Origin: Chrysophaeum taylorii
Taxonomy: Eukaryota > Sar > Pelagophyceae > Pelagomonadales > Pelagomonadaceae
Assembly (NCBI GenBank): GCA_029834535.1
Contig: JAQMWT010000083.1
Span: 1-62,059, forward strand
DNA: 62,059 nucleotides
Direction: 5' to 3'
Part shown: positions 20,762 to 29,839 of the stretch, one piece after another
How positions within the stretch are numbered: the first letter of the stretch is position 1
Layout: each line of letters starts with the position of its first letter
The notes under the pieces: model-generated
The model's database searches: none
What the model was told of the DNA's origin: nothing
Seen by the model: only the letters and a program-made list of their open reading frames with translations
Program-made: the position numbers and the translations under genes

Positions 20762-22051
20762 TTACCAGGCATGAGGAAGGGGAGGATGGCTCACTAGGGG
20801 CACTAGGTGTCGAAATAAGCATGACCGTAGCTCCCGAAGTGTCGGTGGGGACCCTGGGAGCGGCTTTGGGCGGGTCTCAGGTAGCTGGTTGGTTCGTGGC
20901 TGGGGTCGCCGACGGCGGCGACGATCATGACCGATCTCGCGCTCGAATTCGGCGTTGCTGTCCTCCTCCTCCTCATCTTCAGCATCATCCGGCACGGCAA
21001 ATGCAAGATCCTCCAGCGCCTTTTTGCACGCCTTCTGACTGCATCGCTTCCATTTGAGGTCCCCGCAGATGTCGCAGTACTTGAGTTTGCTGGCGTCGCA
21101 CACGGCGACGTTGTCAAGGCCGCAGCCATCCTTGCAGCGCTGCCGCGCCTCGAAGCATGTCGAGACAGCCGCGTCCATCGCGGCCCGCACAGGCCCCAGC
21201 ACATCATGACAGTGTTGCACTCGCGGTAGTCATAGGCCTCGGCCCAGCAAACGTCACCCTTGCTGGCCCCAAACTTGGACTGGGCGTTCCCTTTGTTGTC
21301 GGCGTAGTCCACGAACTGGGGCGTCTCGTCGAGTTTCAGGACAAGGCGGGGGTCCGATATGGCGCCGTGCTCGTCCATAATCCCCGCGGCCTTGAGCTCG
21401 GCGCGAAGTCCGTGGATGCCCGCAAAGTACTCTTCGACCATCTCGTCGCAGTTCACGGCGGCACGCTTCGCCTCGATTATTTCGCTTGATCTTCGTGCTG
21501 ATCCGGTGCGAGCTGCGGGCGAAGAAACCTATGAATAATTCTTCCGAGGGCGAATGGCCGCACACAAGTTTGTAGTTGGCGTTGTTGAACGGGACTTTCT
21601 TGCGTCCGCCGCGTCGGATCTGAAGTCGACGATTGAGTAAAATATGGCGCACTTTGACTCCAATCTCTTCGCAGCTTGGCGCGGCGCGGGCCTTGTTGCT
21701 CTCAGCAATCCATTTCACAGGCGCCGGCTTCTCCTTCGGCGTGAGCAACATCCGGTCCGAGCGAGTGTGCGTCGCGGCTGTTTCATTAAACAAAACACGC
21801 TCCTTCAGTCTATCGTCGAGCTGTCTCCAGGTGATGAGCTCAATCCACTCTGGGTGGTCAGTCATGCACTTCTTGGCCCCTACTCCTTCCTTCTCGCAAT
21901 ACGCTAAGGCCTCCGCGAAGACTTTCTGCTGCTGGCGTTTCTTTTCCGCGTCCAACGCAGCCGTTTTCTTGTTGAAAACTCGCTTCGGAGCCGTTTTTCT
22001 CGCTGCCGCTTCTCCCGGGCTGTCATAGGGGCCTGCCCAGGCTCCTTCCAT
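20762..22051 (-). pseudogene. DDE transposase of the TA-target element, frameshifted
   Basis: Three successive minus-strand frames make up the remnant. The N-terminal part (22051 to about 21480) has KKTAALDAEKKRQQQKVFAE, HPEWIELITWRQLDDRLKER and RILLNRRLQIRRGGRKKVPF-like text. The catalytic part (about 21480-21200) has RLVLKLDETPQFVDYADNKG ... YRECNTVMMCWGLCGP, where the DETPQF box resembles the first catalytic Asp of DDE_1/Tc1-pogo type transposases. The C-terminal part (21220-20762) is Cys-rich (YCDICGDLKWKRCSQKACKK) and acidic. It lies between the inner inverted repeats of the transposon. Frame changes near 21480 and 21210 inactivate it. The superfamily call rests on the DETPQF motif plus TA target and CAGGC ends. 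Confidence 0.65.
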
Positions 22052-22161
22052 GCCTTGGGGCGCTTCGGCTTGGCTCTTGTGGCCTTCCTAGCTGCGGAAG
22101 CTGAAATTCGAAAGAGCAGGTAATTTTTAGTGTCGGGTGATTTTTAGTGTCGACCAGCCTG

Positions 22162-22609
22162 TAGGATCCGCCTACCATGAGGTCCTCGGGTAGCCGCCTT
22201 CTCTCCCGCAGCAGAGTCGCCTAGCTCAGAGCCCAGCAGGCTGCAGCACCGACTCATGCGTGTTGAACAGAGAACGTCAACGAAGAGGTGGGGCACTCTT
22301 AGAAGGGCGAGTGCTTGCGAGGGACCGGGTCGAAGTGAGCGCAGCACGAAACTTTGTGGGAATTGAAATTTGGGACCAAGTGAACGTACTGGCCTGCACT
22401 TGTCGCCGCTATTCCTCTAAGCAGTAAGATCGTCCTTTGTCCCGAGACGACGCGAGAGTAAACCAATTTGCCGCTCCTGAATTGAATCCTCGGACGGCTA
22501 CGATTTTAGGGGTTCGTGCGTCTCATACGCTCGTCTACGAACCAGTCGCAAGCCTAATGCCACAGTTTATCCGAGACCGAAGACGACGTCAACTCCGGGA
22601 TTATGAGTA
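22162..22609. other. No gene; H1 3' end fragment
   Basis: At about 22365-22398 a short piece reads GGGACCAAGTGAACGTACTG then GGCCTGCACTTGT, the H1 3' terminus alone. Otherwise nothing is recognised. Confidence 0.5.
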
Positions 22610-23647
22610 ACAAGTGCAGGCCAGTAAGTTCACCTAGTCCCAATCTCTAACCCCAGTAAGTTCACCTGGTCCCAATAAGTTCACCTGGCCAGTAAGTTCA
22701 CCTAGTCCAAATCTCTAACCCTAGTAAGTTCGGCGTAAACCCACTCGTGCTCACACCCACTCCTTCGAGCTCGTCGCTCTCGCCTCCGCCAATCTAAGAT
22801 GCTTTAATCCGCACACGCCGCTAACCTTTGAGTTTACTCTAAAATCCCCAGTAAGTTCACCTGGTCCCAGTTAGTTCACCTGGTCACTATATTCACCAAG
22901 TCCCTATCTCACCTGGTCCCTGTAAGTTCACCTGGTCACTATATTCACCAAGTCCCTATCTCAAACCCCAGTAAGTTCACCTGGTCCCAGTAAGCTCACC
23001 TACAGTGCGCGTGTAGACGCTGGGAGGGGGCCTATCGGTATTGCGCAGCACGTGTGGGGTAGGGTGGAGTCGTCGACTCAGAAGAGTATATCCTCGGGGT
23101 TGCCGATCGACAGAGAGCCACGTAGAGCTGGACGTGACAGAAGACGGGCTTGTGGGCAAGAGGACGCGGACCTCGCGGGGCGTCAGGCCCTCGCTCTTGT
23201 TGATCGTTTGGCGTCGGCGGGCCTTAAGGGATACAGGTTGGAGGAGCCTCGGTGACACAACACGATCGATCATGTATCTGGTACCGTTGCAGTGGCCGTG
23301 CGACGGGTCGAGGTTGCGAAGACTTTAAGCTCGCGATCAAAGTCAGCATGCCGTTGGTTGTCAGGGAGTCGAAAACTCGACTGTAAAGAGCGAGGCGTCG
23401 TCTTCCGACCCAACCTAGTCGGCCGAAAAGAACTCCGACGCCTCGTCTCCGGGAACAAAAGGCCGCGGTCGTGCGCGCGTTGTCAGTATCGACAACATCG
23501 TTTCGACGGGGCGTGAGAATGGCGCGCTGAAAGAGCCGCCGCGGGTCGTGGAAACAGTCTGCGAGGTCGCCATAGACGGCTTGGAGGATCAATTGGCTGG
23601 CTCGCGGGCCCACATGATCCTTACCCTAAGTCGGGGGACAAACAAAC
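22610..23647 (-). mobile_element. H1c: Helentron-like repeat
   Basis: The minus-sense copy has its 3' end ACTTGT at 22610-22615, iteron-like repeats to about 23000, and decayed helicase at about 23010-23600 with the same frame breaks as the other copies. Its 5' microsatellite is cut by a LINE-A tail, and the outermost 5' end is missing. Confidence 0.75.
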
Positions 23648-23693
23648 TTCACACATCCTTCATGCTCCCCACACACACCCCCCTCTTAGCAGT
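23648..23693 (+). mobile_element. LINE-A tail at the H1c/H1d junction
   Basis: The text TTCACACATCCTTCATGCTC through TCTTAGCAGT sits where the 5' ends of the divergent H1c (-) and H1d (+) meet. Confidence 0.65.
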
Positions 23694-25066
23694 CTTTAAC
23701 TACTAATCGACAGATGTTTGTCTGTCTGTTTGTCTTTATATGTCGACTGCTAAGAGGGGGGGGTGTCTGTTTGTCTGTTTGTCTTTAAATGTCGACTGCT
23801 AAGAGGGGGGTGTGTGTGGGGAGCATTGTCTGTCTTTAAATGTCGACTGCTAAGAGGGGGGTGTGTGTGGGGAGCATGAAGGATGTGGGTGGGTTTGTGG
23901 GGTATGAGGGATGTGCCTGACGGGCGGAGATAAGTACGCGGGACCTAGTCGGGGTCATCGCCGAGGCGTGGGGCAGGCGAAGAGAGGACATTGTCTGTCT
24001 GTTTGTCTGTTTGTTTGTCTTTAAATGTCGACTGCTAAGAGGGGGGGGTGTGTGTGGGGAGCATGAAGGATGTGGGTGGGTTTGTGGGGTATGTTTGTCC
24101 CTCGATTTAGGGTAAGGATAAGGTAGGCGAGAGTAAGGATCAGGTAGGCGCGAGCCAGATAGTGATCCTCCAAGTCGTCTACGACGACCTCGCAGACTAT
24201 TTCCACGACCCGCGGCGGCTCTTTCAGCGCGCCATTCTCACGCCCCGTCGAAACGATGTTGTCGATGCTGACAACGCGCGCATGACCGCGGCCTATTTTT
24301 CCCGGAGACGAGGCGTCGGAGTTCGGAGTTCGGCTGACTAGGCTGGGTCGGAAGACGACGCCTCGCTCTTTACAGTAGAGTTTTCAACTCCCTGACAACC
24401 AACGGCATGCTGACTTTGATCGCGAGCTTAATGTCTTCGCAATCTCGACCCGTCGCACGGCCACTGCAACGGTACCAGATACATGATCGATCGTGTCGTT
24501 GTCACCGAGGCTCCTCCAACCTGTATCGCTTAAGGCCCGCCTACGCCAAACGATCAACAAGAGCCAGGGCCAGACGCCCCGTGAGGTCGGCGTCCTCTTT
24601 CCCAAGCCCGTCTTCTGCCACGTCCAGCTCTACGTGGCTCTCTGTCGATCGGCATCCCCGAAGATATACTCATCTGGGTCGACGACTCCACCCTACCCCA
24701 CACGTACTGCGCAATGCCGATAAGCCCCCTCACGGCGTCTACACGCGCACTGTAGGTGAACTTACTGGGACCAGGTGAACTTACTGGGGTTGGAGATTGG
24801 GACTAGGTGAACTGAGTGACCAGGTGAAACTGGGACCAGGTGAACATACTGGGGTTTTTAGAGTAAAGGGTTTTTAGAGTAAACTCAAAGGTTGGCGGCG
24901 CGTGCGGATCACAGCAGCTTAGATTGGCGGAGGCGAGAGCGACGAGCTCAAAAGAGTTGGTGTGAGCTAGGTGAACTTACTGACCAGGTGAACTTATATG
25001 AAACTTACTGGGACCAGGTGAACTTACTGGGGTTAGAGATAGGTGAACTTACTGGCCTGCACTTGT
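23694..25066 (+). mobile_element. H1d: Helentron-like repeat expanded by LINE-A tails
   Basis: It starts CTTTAACTACTAATCGACAG; the helicase remnant is about 24150-24740, iterons about 24757-25060, and the end is GGCCTGCACTTGT at 25066. About 350 bp of LINE-A tails interrupt its 5' TGTC microsatellite. Confidence 0.75.
23738..24090 (-). repeat. Cluster of four LINE-A tails in one TGTC microsatellite
   Basis: Four minus-sense tails, each opening with CTTTAWATGTCGACTGCTAA on the plus strand, begin near 23736, 23791, 23833 and 24020, separated by TGTC/TTTG repeats. The third runs to about 23990 and includes the last coding bases of LINE-A, so it links tails to the parent element. Confidence 0.8.
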
Positions 25067-25094
25067 CGACATTTAAAGACAAACAAACTTCATG

Positions 25095-25197
25095 TTTTTA
25101 TCTCCGCCCGTCCGGCACATCCCTCATACCCCACAAACCCACCCACATCCTCCATGCTCCCCACACACACACCCCTCTTAGAAGTCGACATTAAAAG
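25095..25197 (+). mobile_element. LINE-A tail
   Basis: The LINE-A 3' UTR runs from TTTTTATCTCCGCCCGTCCG to TTAGAAGTCGACATTAAAAG, with GACAAAC repeats on both sides. A second fragment of the terminal box (CGACATTTAAAGAC) abuts the H1d end at 25067-25080. Confidence 0.8.
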
Positions 25198-25243
25198 ACA
25201 AACAGACAAACAGACAGACAAACATCTGCCGATAAGTAGTTAG
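25198..25243 (-). repeat. H1 5' terminal remnant
   Basis: GACAAACAGAC repeats are followed by ATCTGCCGATAAGTAGTTAG, the complement of the H1 5' end. Confidence 0.6.
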
Positions 25244-25787
25244 GGCCCAGATTTCATGCACGACCAACAAGCTTTCGCGGAGAGCGTCTCTGAGGCTTCG
25301 ACGCGAGCAATTAAAATAACCCCGGACCACAAATTATCTGTAAATTTTAATCTGACTTGATTAATGCTATTAATTAATGAGCAATACCACGATGTTTATC
25401 ACTACGCCTACACTCAGTGGAGCACTTGCGGAATTCACAACAGGCGTGACGATGACTTTCAGCAGGGGTCAGAGTATCCAAGAGCAATGAATGCCGGATC
25501 AAGATGCCGGACGTAGTGATGTCGAGGGGTGGAGGATTTTCCAGAAAGCGATAGTATTGTTTATGCAGCACGCGTGCGTTGGCAGGTTGCTGCAGTGGCC
25601 GCTCCACAAGATTAGGTGAAACGACATCAACAACAACAACAACTTCGAAACGACGCCAAGACAACTTGGCGTTTCATCACCTCAGCCAAAGAGTGACCGC
25701 AACACTTATCATTGATGTTCCACACGCAATCGCGCAATAAACTCAGCAAATACAAAATGTACAAGGGTGCTCTGCCGCCGCCGGTCC
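25244..25787. other. NRT2-a 3' flank, no gene
   Basis: This is moderately AT-rich sequence (TTAATTAATGAG near 25373). No repeat or ORF of note was recognised. It includes the presumed 3' UTR of NRT2-a. Confidence 0.4.
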
Positions 25788-27242
25788 TTAAGCCTTGGTG
25801 TACTCCGAGCTCTCAAGAGTGCCTGTCATGTGAGAGTGCCCGGATATTTTGACGGCAAAAGTAACGAAAGCTGAGACGATGATAATACACCCGAGGGTCG
25901 CAAAACCGTTGCCAAGATTTCCCGTGAAGCCAAAGAGGAAGAGCATCCCCCACGCGACGGCACCGATGTTGCCCCACGCACCGACGACTGCGCACACACC
26001 ACCAAGCGCCGCAGGCTCGACGTAGGGTACGATGGCGAACGACGTGCCCTCCGATGCTTGGACGAAGAACGAGAACACGACGAGGCACGGGATTGCGCCG
26101 GGTAGCGTCTTCATTCGGGAGAAGACGATCAGCAGCACACCTTCGAGGAATAAACAGATCGTGTGCGCCCACATGCGCCCGCGCATGCCGGCCATTTTGT
26201 TGCCGTAATCCGAAAAGAAACCGCCAGACGACCGGGCGAATAAGTTCATCCAGCCAAACAGAGACGCAATGAGACCAGCATCGATAACACCGACGTGGAA
26301 TCCTTCACCAATCGCAAAGTACGTCGCCGCGATGTTGTTGACGTGGAGCTCGACACCGAAACAACAGGCGTACTGGACGCCGAGGAGCCACGAGTTGATG
26401 TTCGAGAAACCGACCTTCATCGAATCCTTGGCAGTCTTTCGCTGGATGACGCCCGAGGCGTAGAGGTGGTTGAGGTCCCCGCGCGGCGAGTCATCCGAGG
26501 ACGTCCACATGCCGATCGCCACGACGCCAGCGATGAAGGCGGGCACAATAAACGAGAGACGCCAGCCGTCGTTCTTCCCGACGCCCGCTACGTTGAGCAT
26601 GAACGAATACACACCAACCATGAGCATCTGGGTCACGCCGCCGCCGAGGTTGCCCCAACCGGCAGTAGTCGCGTTCGCAAGGCCAACGATCTCCGCTGCA
26701 AACATCTGGGAGCTCCAGAACTGGGTGACCACGAAGGTTGCGCCGCCGAAGCCGATCATGAAACGCACGAGCCCAAGACCCCACACGGTCGTGACCGAGG
26801 ACCCCAGAAGCACGAAGACCGTGATCCACGCAAGCAAAAACGTCTGGCAACGCTTCGGACCCATCTTGTCGCACAGCGGGCCGACGATGAAGCGGGTCGT
26901 GATGGTCGAGGCAACCGAGGCGATGTTGACCGCGAAGACCTGCTTGAGGTTCATTCCGAGCGCGGGCCGCACAACCGGCATGAGGGGCGCGAAGGCGAAC
27001 CAGCACGTGAACGCGACGAAGAACGAAAGCCACGAGTAGTGGAAGGCGCGCATGTGCGGACGCGTGAAGCTGAACAACTGGATCTCCTTGGCCTTGAAGC
27101 CCTGTTGGGGGTCCACCGGCATCGAGCCCATCTTCCAAACGCCGGGCTCCGTCTCGACGGCTTGGTACAACGACGCCTCGTGCTGCACCACCTCCATCTT
27201 GTCATCATCACCGATCTCGATCGCTTTCATCGACTCAGACAT
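25788..27242 (-). CDS. Nitrate/nitrite transporter, NNP (NRT2) family, copy a
   Basis: This is an intact intronless ORF of 484 aa. It is a major-facilitator nitrate transporter of the plasma membrane, likely nitrate/proton symport by family knowledge, with about 12 hydrophobic segments. Landmarks are a cytosolic N-terminus of about 65 residues; R117 in TTRFIVGP (the TM2 arginine that binds nitrate in this family); the MFS loop GPLCDKMGPKR (121-131); nitrate signature 1 TTAGWGNLGGGVTQ (192-205); R337 in NLFARSSGGFFSDYG (the TM8 arginine); and signature 2 GAWGNIGAVAWGMLF (421-435). The start MSESMKAIEIGDDDK is chosen because copy b begins the same way (MTDTMKAIEMGEESK). The ORF ends TAA next to a C-terminal tail ESSEYTKA. 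It stands alone, with no nitrate reductase nearby. A long antisense ORF is a shadow. Confidence 0.95.
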   Translation of the reverse strand: MSESMKAIEIGDDDKMEVVQHEASLYQAVETEPGVWKMGSMPVDPQQGFKAKEIQLFSFTRPHMRAFHYSWLSFFVAFTCWFAFAPLMPVVRPALGMNLKQVFAVNIASVASTITTRFIVGPLCDKMGPKRCQTFLLAWITVFVLLGSSVTTVWGLGLVRFMIGFGGATFVVTQFWSSQMFAAEIVGLANATTAGWGNLGGGVTQMLMVGVYSFMLNVAGVGKNDGWRLSFIVPAFIAGVVAIGMWTSSDDSPRGDLNHLYASGVIQRKTAKDSMKVGFSNINSWLLGVQYACCFGVELHVNNIAATYFAIGEGFHVGVIDAGLIASLFGWMNLFARSSGGFFSDYGNKMAGMRGRMWAHTICLFLEGVLLIVFSRMKTLPGAIPCLVVFSFFVQASEGTSFAIVPYVEPAALGGVCAVVGAWGNIGAVAWGMLFLFGFTGNLGNGFATLGCIIIVSAFVTFAVKISGHSHMTGTLESSEYTKA

Positions 27243-27599
27243 GATTGCTACGACGACGTCGACTTGTGATTGTGTGTTGTGTTATGATGTGATCTAGGAG
27301 GGTCGACTGGATTCTTTTTTTTTCCACTCTCCTTCTAGAGAAGAAGCATTCCTGAACCCTCCCCGACATACGGCGCACTACACAAATCACTTCAACGAGT
27401 GAATGACTGTTGGGAATGTTGCGTCATACATTGTGACAGTTGGCAACCGTACGTCAGTCCTGCTGCCCGATTTTCGAAAAAAAGTCGTTCAATTGCCACA
27501 ACAAAAAATTCTTCCCGCAACGTTGTTCAACGCTACGTGGTATTTACCCTCTCCGTCTTGCCTACGTCATGCAGTGCCTTTTTTCGAAAAGTCGTTTTC
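27243..27599. other. NRT2-a upstream region
   Basis: This is the presumed promoter and 5' leader of NRT2-a (minus strand). No TATA box or shared motif with the NRT2-b upstream region was recognised. A T8-9 run lies near 27316. Confidence 0.4.
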
Positions 27600-28640
27600 T
27601 TCTCTCGAACCAACTGTAGAATTTGCTCCCGCTCCGACCTCAGCCCGCCGCTTTCGTTGGCACAGCGACCCAAGGCACCTCGTCGACTACAACGTTGGTT
27701 TCCCGCGGGACCGTGGCGCTGGCTCCCCCGCCAACGTCCCGCTCGTCGCCCGCGAATTTGTTGGCGTTCTTGTGGACTTGGCACCCCCCTCATGTTCCAA
27801 GCCCCTGCTTGCCCTCACCTCTGGGGGCGCTCGGGCAGCTGCGTTTTGAGGACAAGCGGCCTCGCTTTTTGATCAACGATGCTTCTCGGTTTGCGGCGTG
27901 GGATCGCCCTTCCCCGCCACTAATGTCTTCAGCTCGTTGCCCAACCTGGCTGAGATATGAATGCATTACTTCGGCTATGCTTCTCCGGTGTGCACGCGCC
28001 TGGTGGATGGTCACCGACACGCGTCTCGACGCGCGCGGTCAGCTCACAATTACCCCGTCAACTCTGCGGACAGTCTGGCATCATGACGCCGTGGCCGATT
28101 CGTCGCTTGCGTCTACGGGGCCGTAGTCCCCTTCGAGGTTTTGTTTGCCGACGTATTCTACCTACGGCCGGTATCGCGGTAAGAACTTCTACGGTGCCCA
28201 AAAAGTTGCCCGTCACGCTCGACCGAAAGCGAAAATACGACGTCAGATGGGGCTCGCTCGTCAGACGGGGCTCGCTGTAAAAGAGCTCTCCAATCAACCA
28301 ATTCCTAACCTGCCGACACCTGCGCTACGCACGTCTACAGCAGCGAATGTGTTCGCCACGCTGGCGGCATCGACCACACTCTCGCGCAAGCCAGCGTCCT
28401 GCCCTTTCGAGTTCGGTCTCCCGGGCGGGTCCCGGCCAGCACGATTCGTGCAGCTACGGCACCGCCGATGGCCTCTTCTTTGGCGCTCTCGGCGAGGCCA
28501 GCGCAGGTGCGTACCCCAAGCTCGAGAGATCGGCCGCACCTGCGCGGAGTGAGTAAAACCCTCGAATCGCCTTCCTCGACAGTGGCTGCACCAACATCGT
28601 AACCGAGGCCACGGCGATCCATCAAAAACCAGGTCAGCTC
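27600..28640 (+). pseudogene. LINE-A second copy, internally deleted
   Basis: It matches the 3' half of the reference LINE-A in order: ACCTCAGCCCGCCGCTTTCG near 27640 (compare 1981), TACGGCCGGTATCGCGGTAA near 28160 (compare 2830, the nuclease region) and AGCTACGGCACCGCCGATGG near 28455 (compare 3110, translating SYGTADGLFFGALGEAS). The nuclease PD motif is not conserved here. It has multiple frame changes and no open reading frame of note. It begins about 360 bp upstream of NRT2-a in divergent orientation. Confidence 0.65.
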
Positions 28641-28813
28641 AAGTCCCATGTAATAAAGTCTCGAGGCCGAAAATGCGACCTGTGAGGGTGTTTTGAGCTC
28701 TCTTGCGAGCTGTTCTCAAATCTGACAGCGTATGCAGGACGCCATCCCTGGGAACTGCCTGGTTCGTGCAAAAAGCCTTTTTAAAAGGGTTGGGGCTCAT
28801 AAGGGTAGGGTCT

Positions 28814-28955
28814 TATCTTAACTACTAATCGACAGATGTTTGTAATAATAAAAGTTTAAAATTAGGCCCTAGCCTCCGTTTTCGAACACAGACGAGAACT
28901 CCCCCCCCTCTTCGACCCCCCCCCTTTTAGCAGTCGACCTTCACAAAACCCTCAT
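28814..28955 (+). repeat. H1 5' end remnant and LINE-A tail fragment
   Basis: CTTAACTACTAATCGACAG followed by ATGTTTGTAATAATAAAAG (28816-28850) is an H1 5' end that breaks off after the first TTTG. A C-rich tract and TTTTAGCAGTCGACCTTCAC (to about 28948) form a degenerate LINE-A tail. The stretch 28956-29839 holds no supported gene. Confidence 0.6.
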
Positions 28956-29839
28956 GAAAAAAAACCGAAAGTGAAAGCCACACAAATCGCACCCGCCGAT
29001 CTCCGCCGCATGCAGGCCGTCGAAACGTGCTCCGAGGCGCATCCGGAAGCCACGCGGACCCATCCGACCGGGCAGACTCGGCGCCGAAAGCCCAACGGCC
29101 GAAGAAGCCTGTCGGTAGGCGCGAACAGCGCGACGATGTGGTTGATGGCGATTGCGCATGCTGCGTGAATATGCTTTCGGATTAGCGGGGGGCACCCTTG
29201 GATCTCGAACGGATCTCGTGCGTATCGGGCGACTTGCCGGTCCGGTTTAATGCCTGCTCGACGGAGTGTCGCAGGGATCCCAAGAATCGAGAAACAGCGC
29301 CGATGCGAACATTCATCCGTCGGATCTCGGACGCTCTCGCGCCGCACTTTCAGACGACGATTCGTCCTGGCGAGTCGGTCGAGGTCGTCCAGGACTTATC
29401 GGCGGGTTGGAATGTCGAAGGAGGTGCTCGGACTGTCCAGAGCATGCACTAAAACGCCGACGCCGCGACTACTTTCGTGTGAAGACGACGATCACCCAGA
29501 CCGTCACCGTCGGGCTCAAGGGCATCGTGGCGGGCGCGACGCGGAGAATCGTGTCCCGCGTCCGGCGATCCGAGCGACGAGCCGACAGTCCCTTCGGCCG
29601 ATTAGTTCGTGTGCTCGAAGAGTGTTTTCGCAGACCTGCTCCCGCAGCCGCTCGATCTCCTCCTCCTTGGCCTGGACGTGGCCCTCGGCAACCGCGACCT
29701 CGATCTCCATCTACTTCGCCTCCTGGTTGACGGCGGCGTATTTGTTCTTGAGTTGTCGCATGTCCCGAGGGTCCGATTTCTTCAGTCGGTTCCTCGTCCG
29801 CGCCTCGAGAAGCAGAACGCAGAAGCGCGGGTACCGCTT

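Larger units (their letters stand above)
12704..22161 (-). mobile_element. TA-target DDE transposon (Tc1/pogo-like), split by copia-1
   Basis: Terminal inverted repeats of 25 bp, 23/25 matching, lie at 12704-12728 and 22137-22161; both outer ends read CAGGC, and the shared core is GTCGACACTAAAAATYAC. TA sits on both sides (12702-12703 and 22162-22163). A second inner inverted repeat CACTAAAAATTACC lies at 20753-20766 with its complement at 22119-22132. The transposase remnant is at 20762-22051 (-). Subtracting copia-1 and one copy of its duplication leaves an element of about 1.6 kb, a usual Tc1/pogo length. Confidence 0.8.

Noticed and set aside
26295..27269. 324-aa ORF antisense to NRT2-a (and the similar plus ORF at 37222-38280)
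   Set aside because: It mirrors the codon pattern of an intact transporter gene, is composed of charged low-complexity text, and follows NRT2 conservation.
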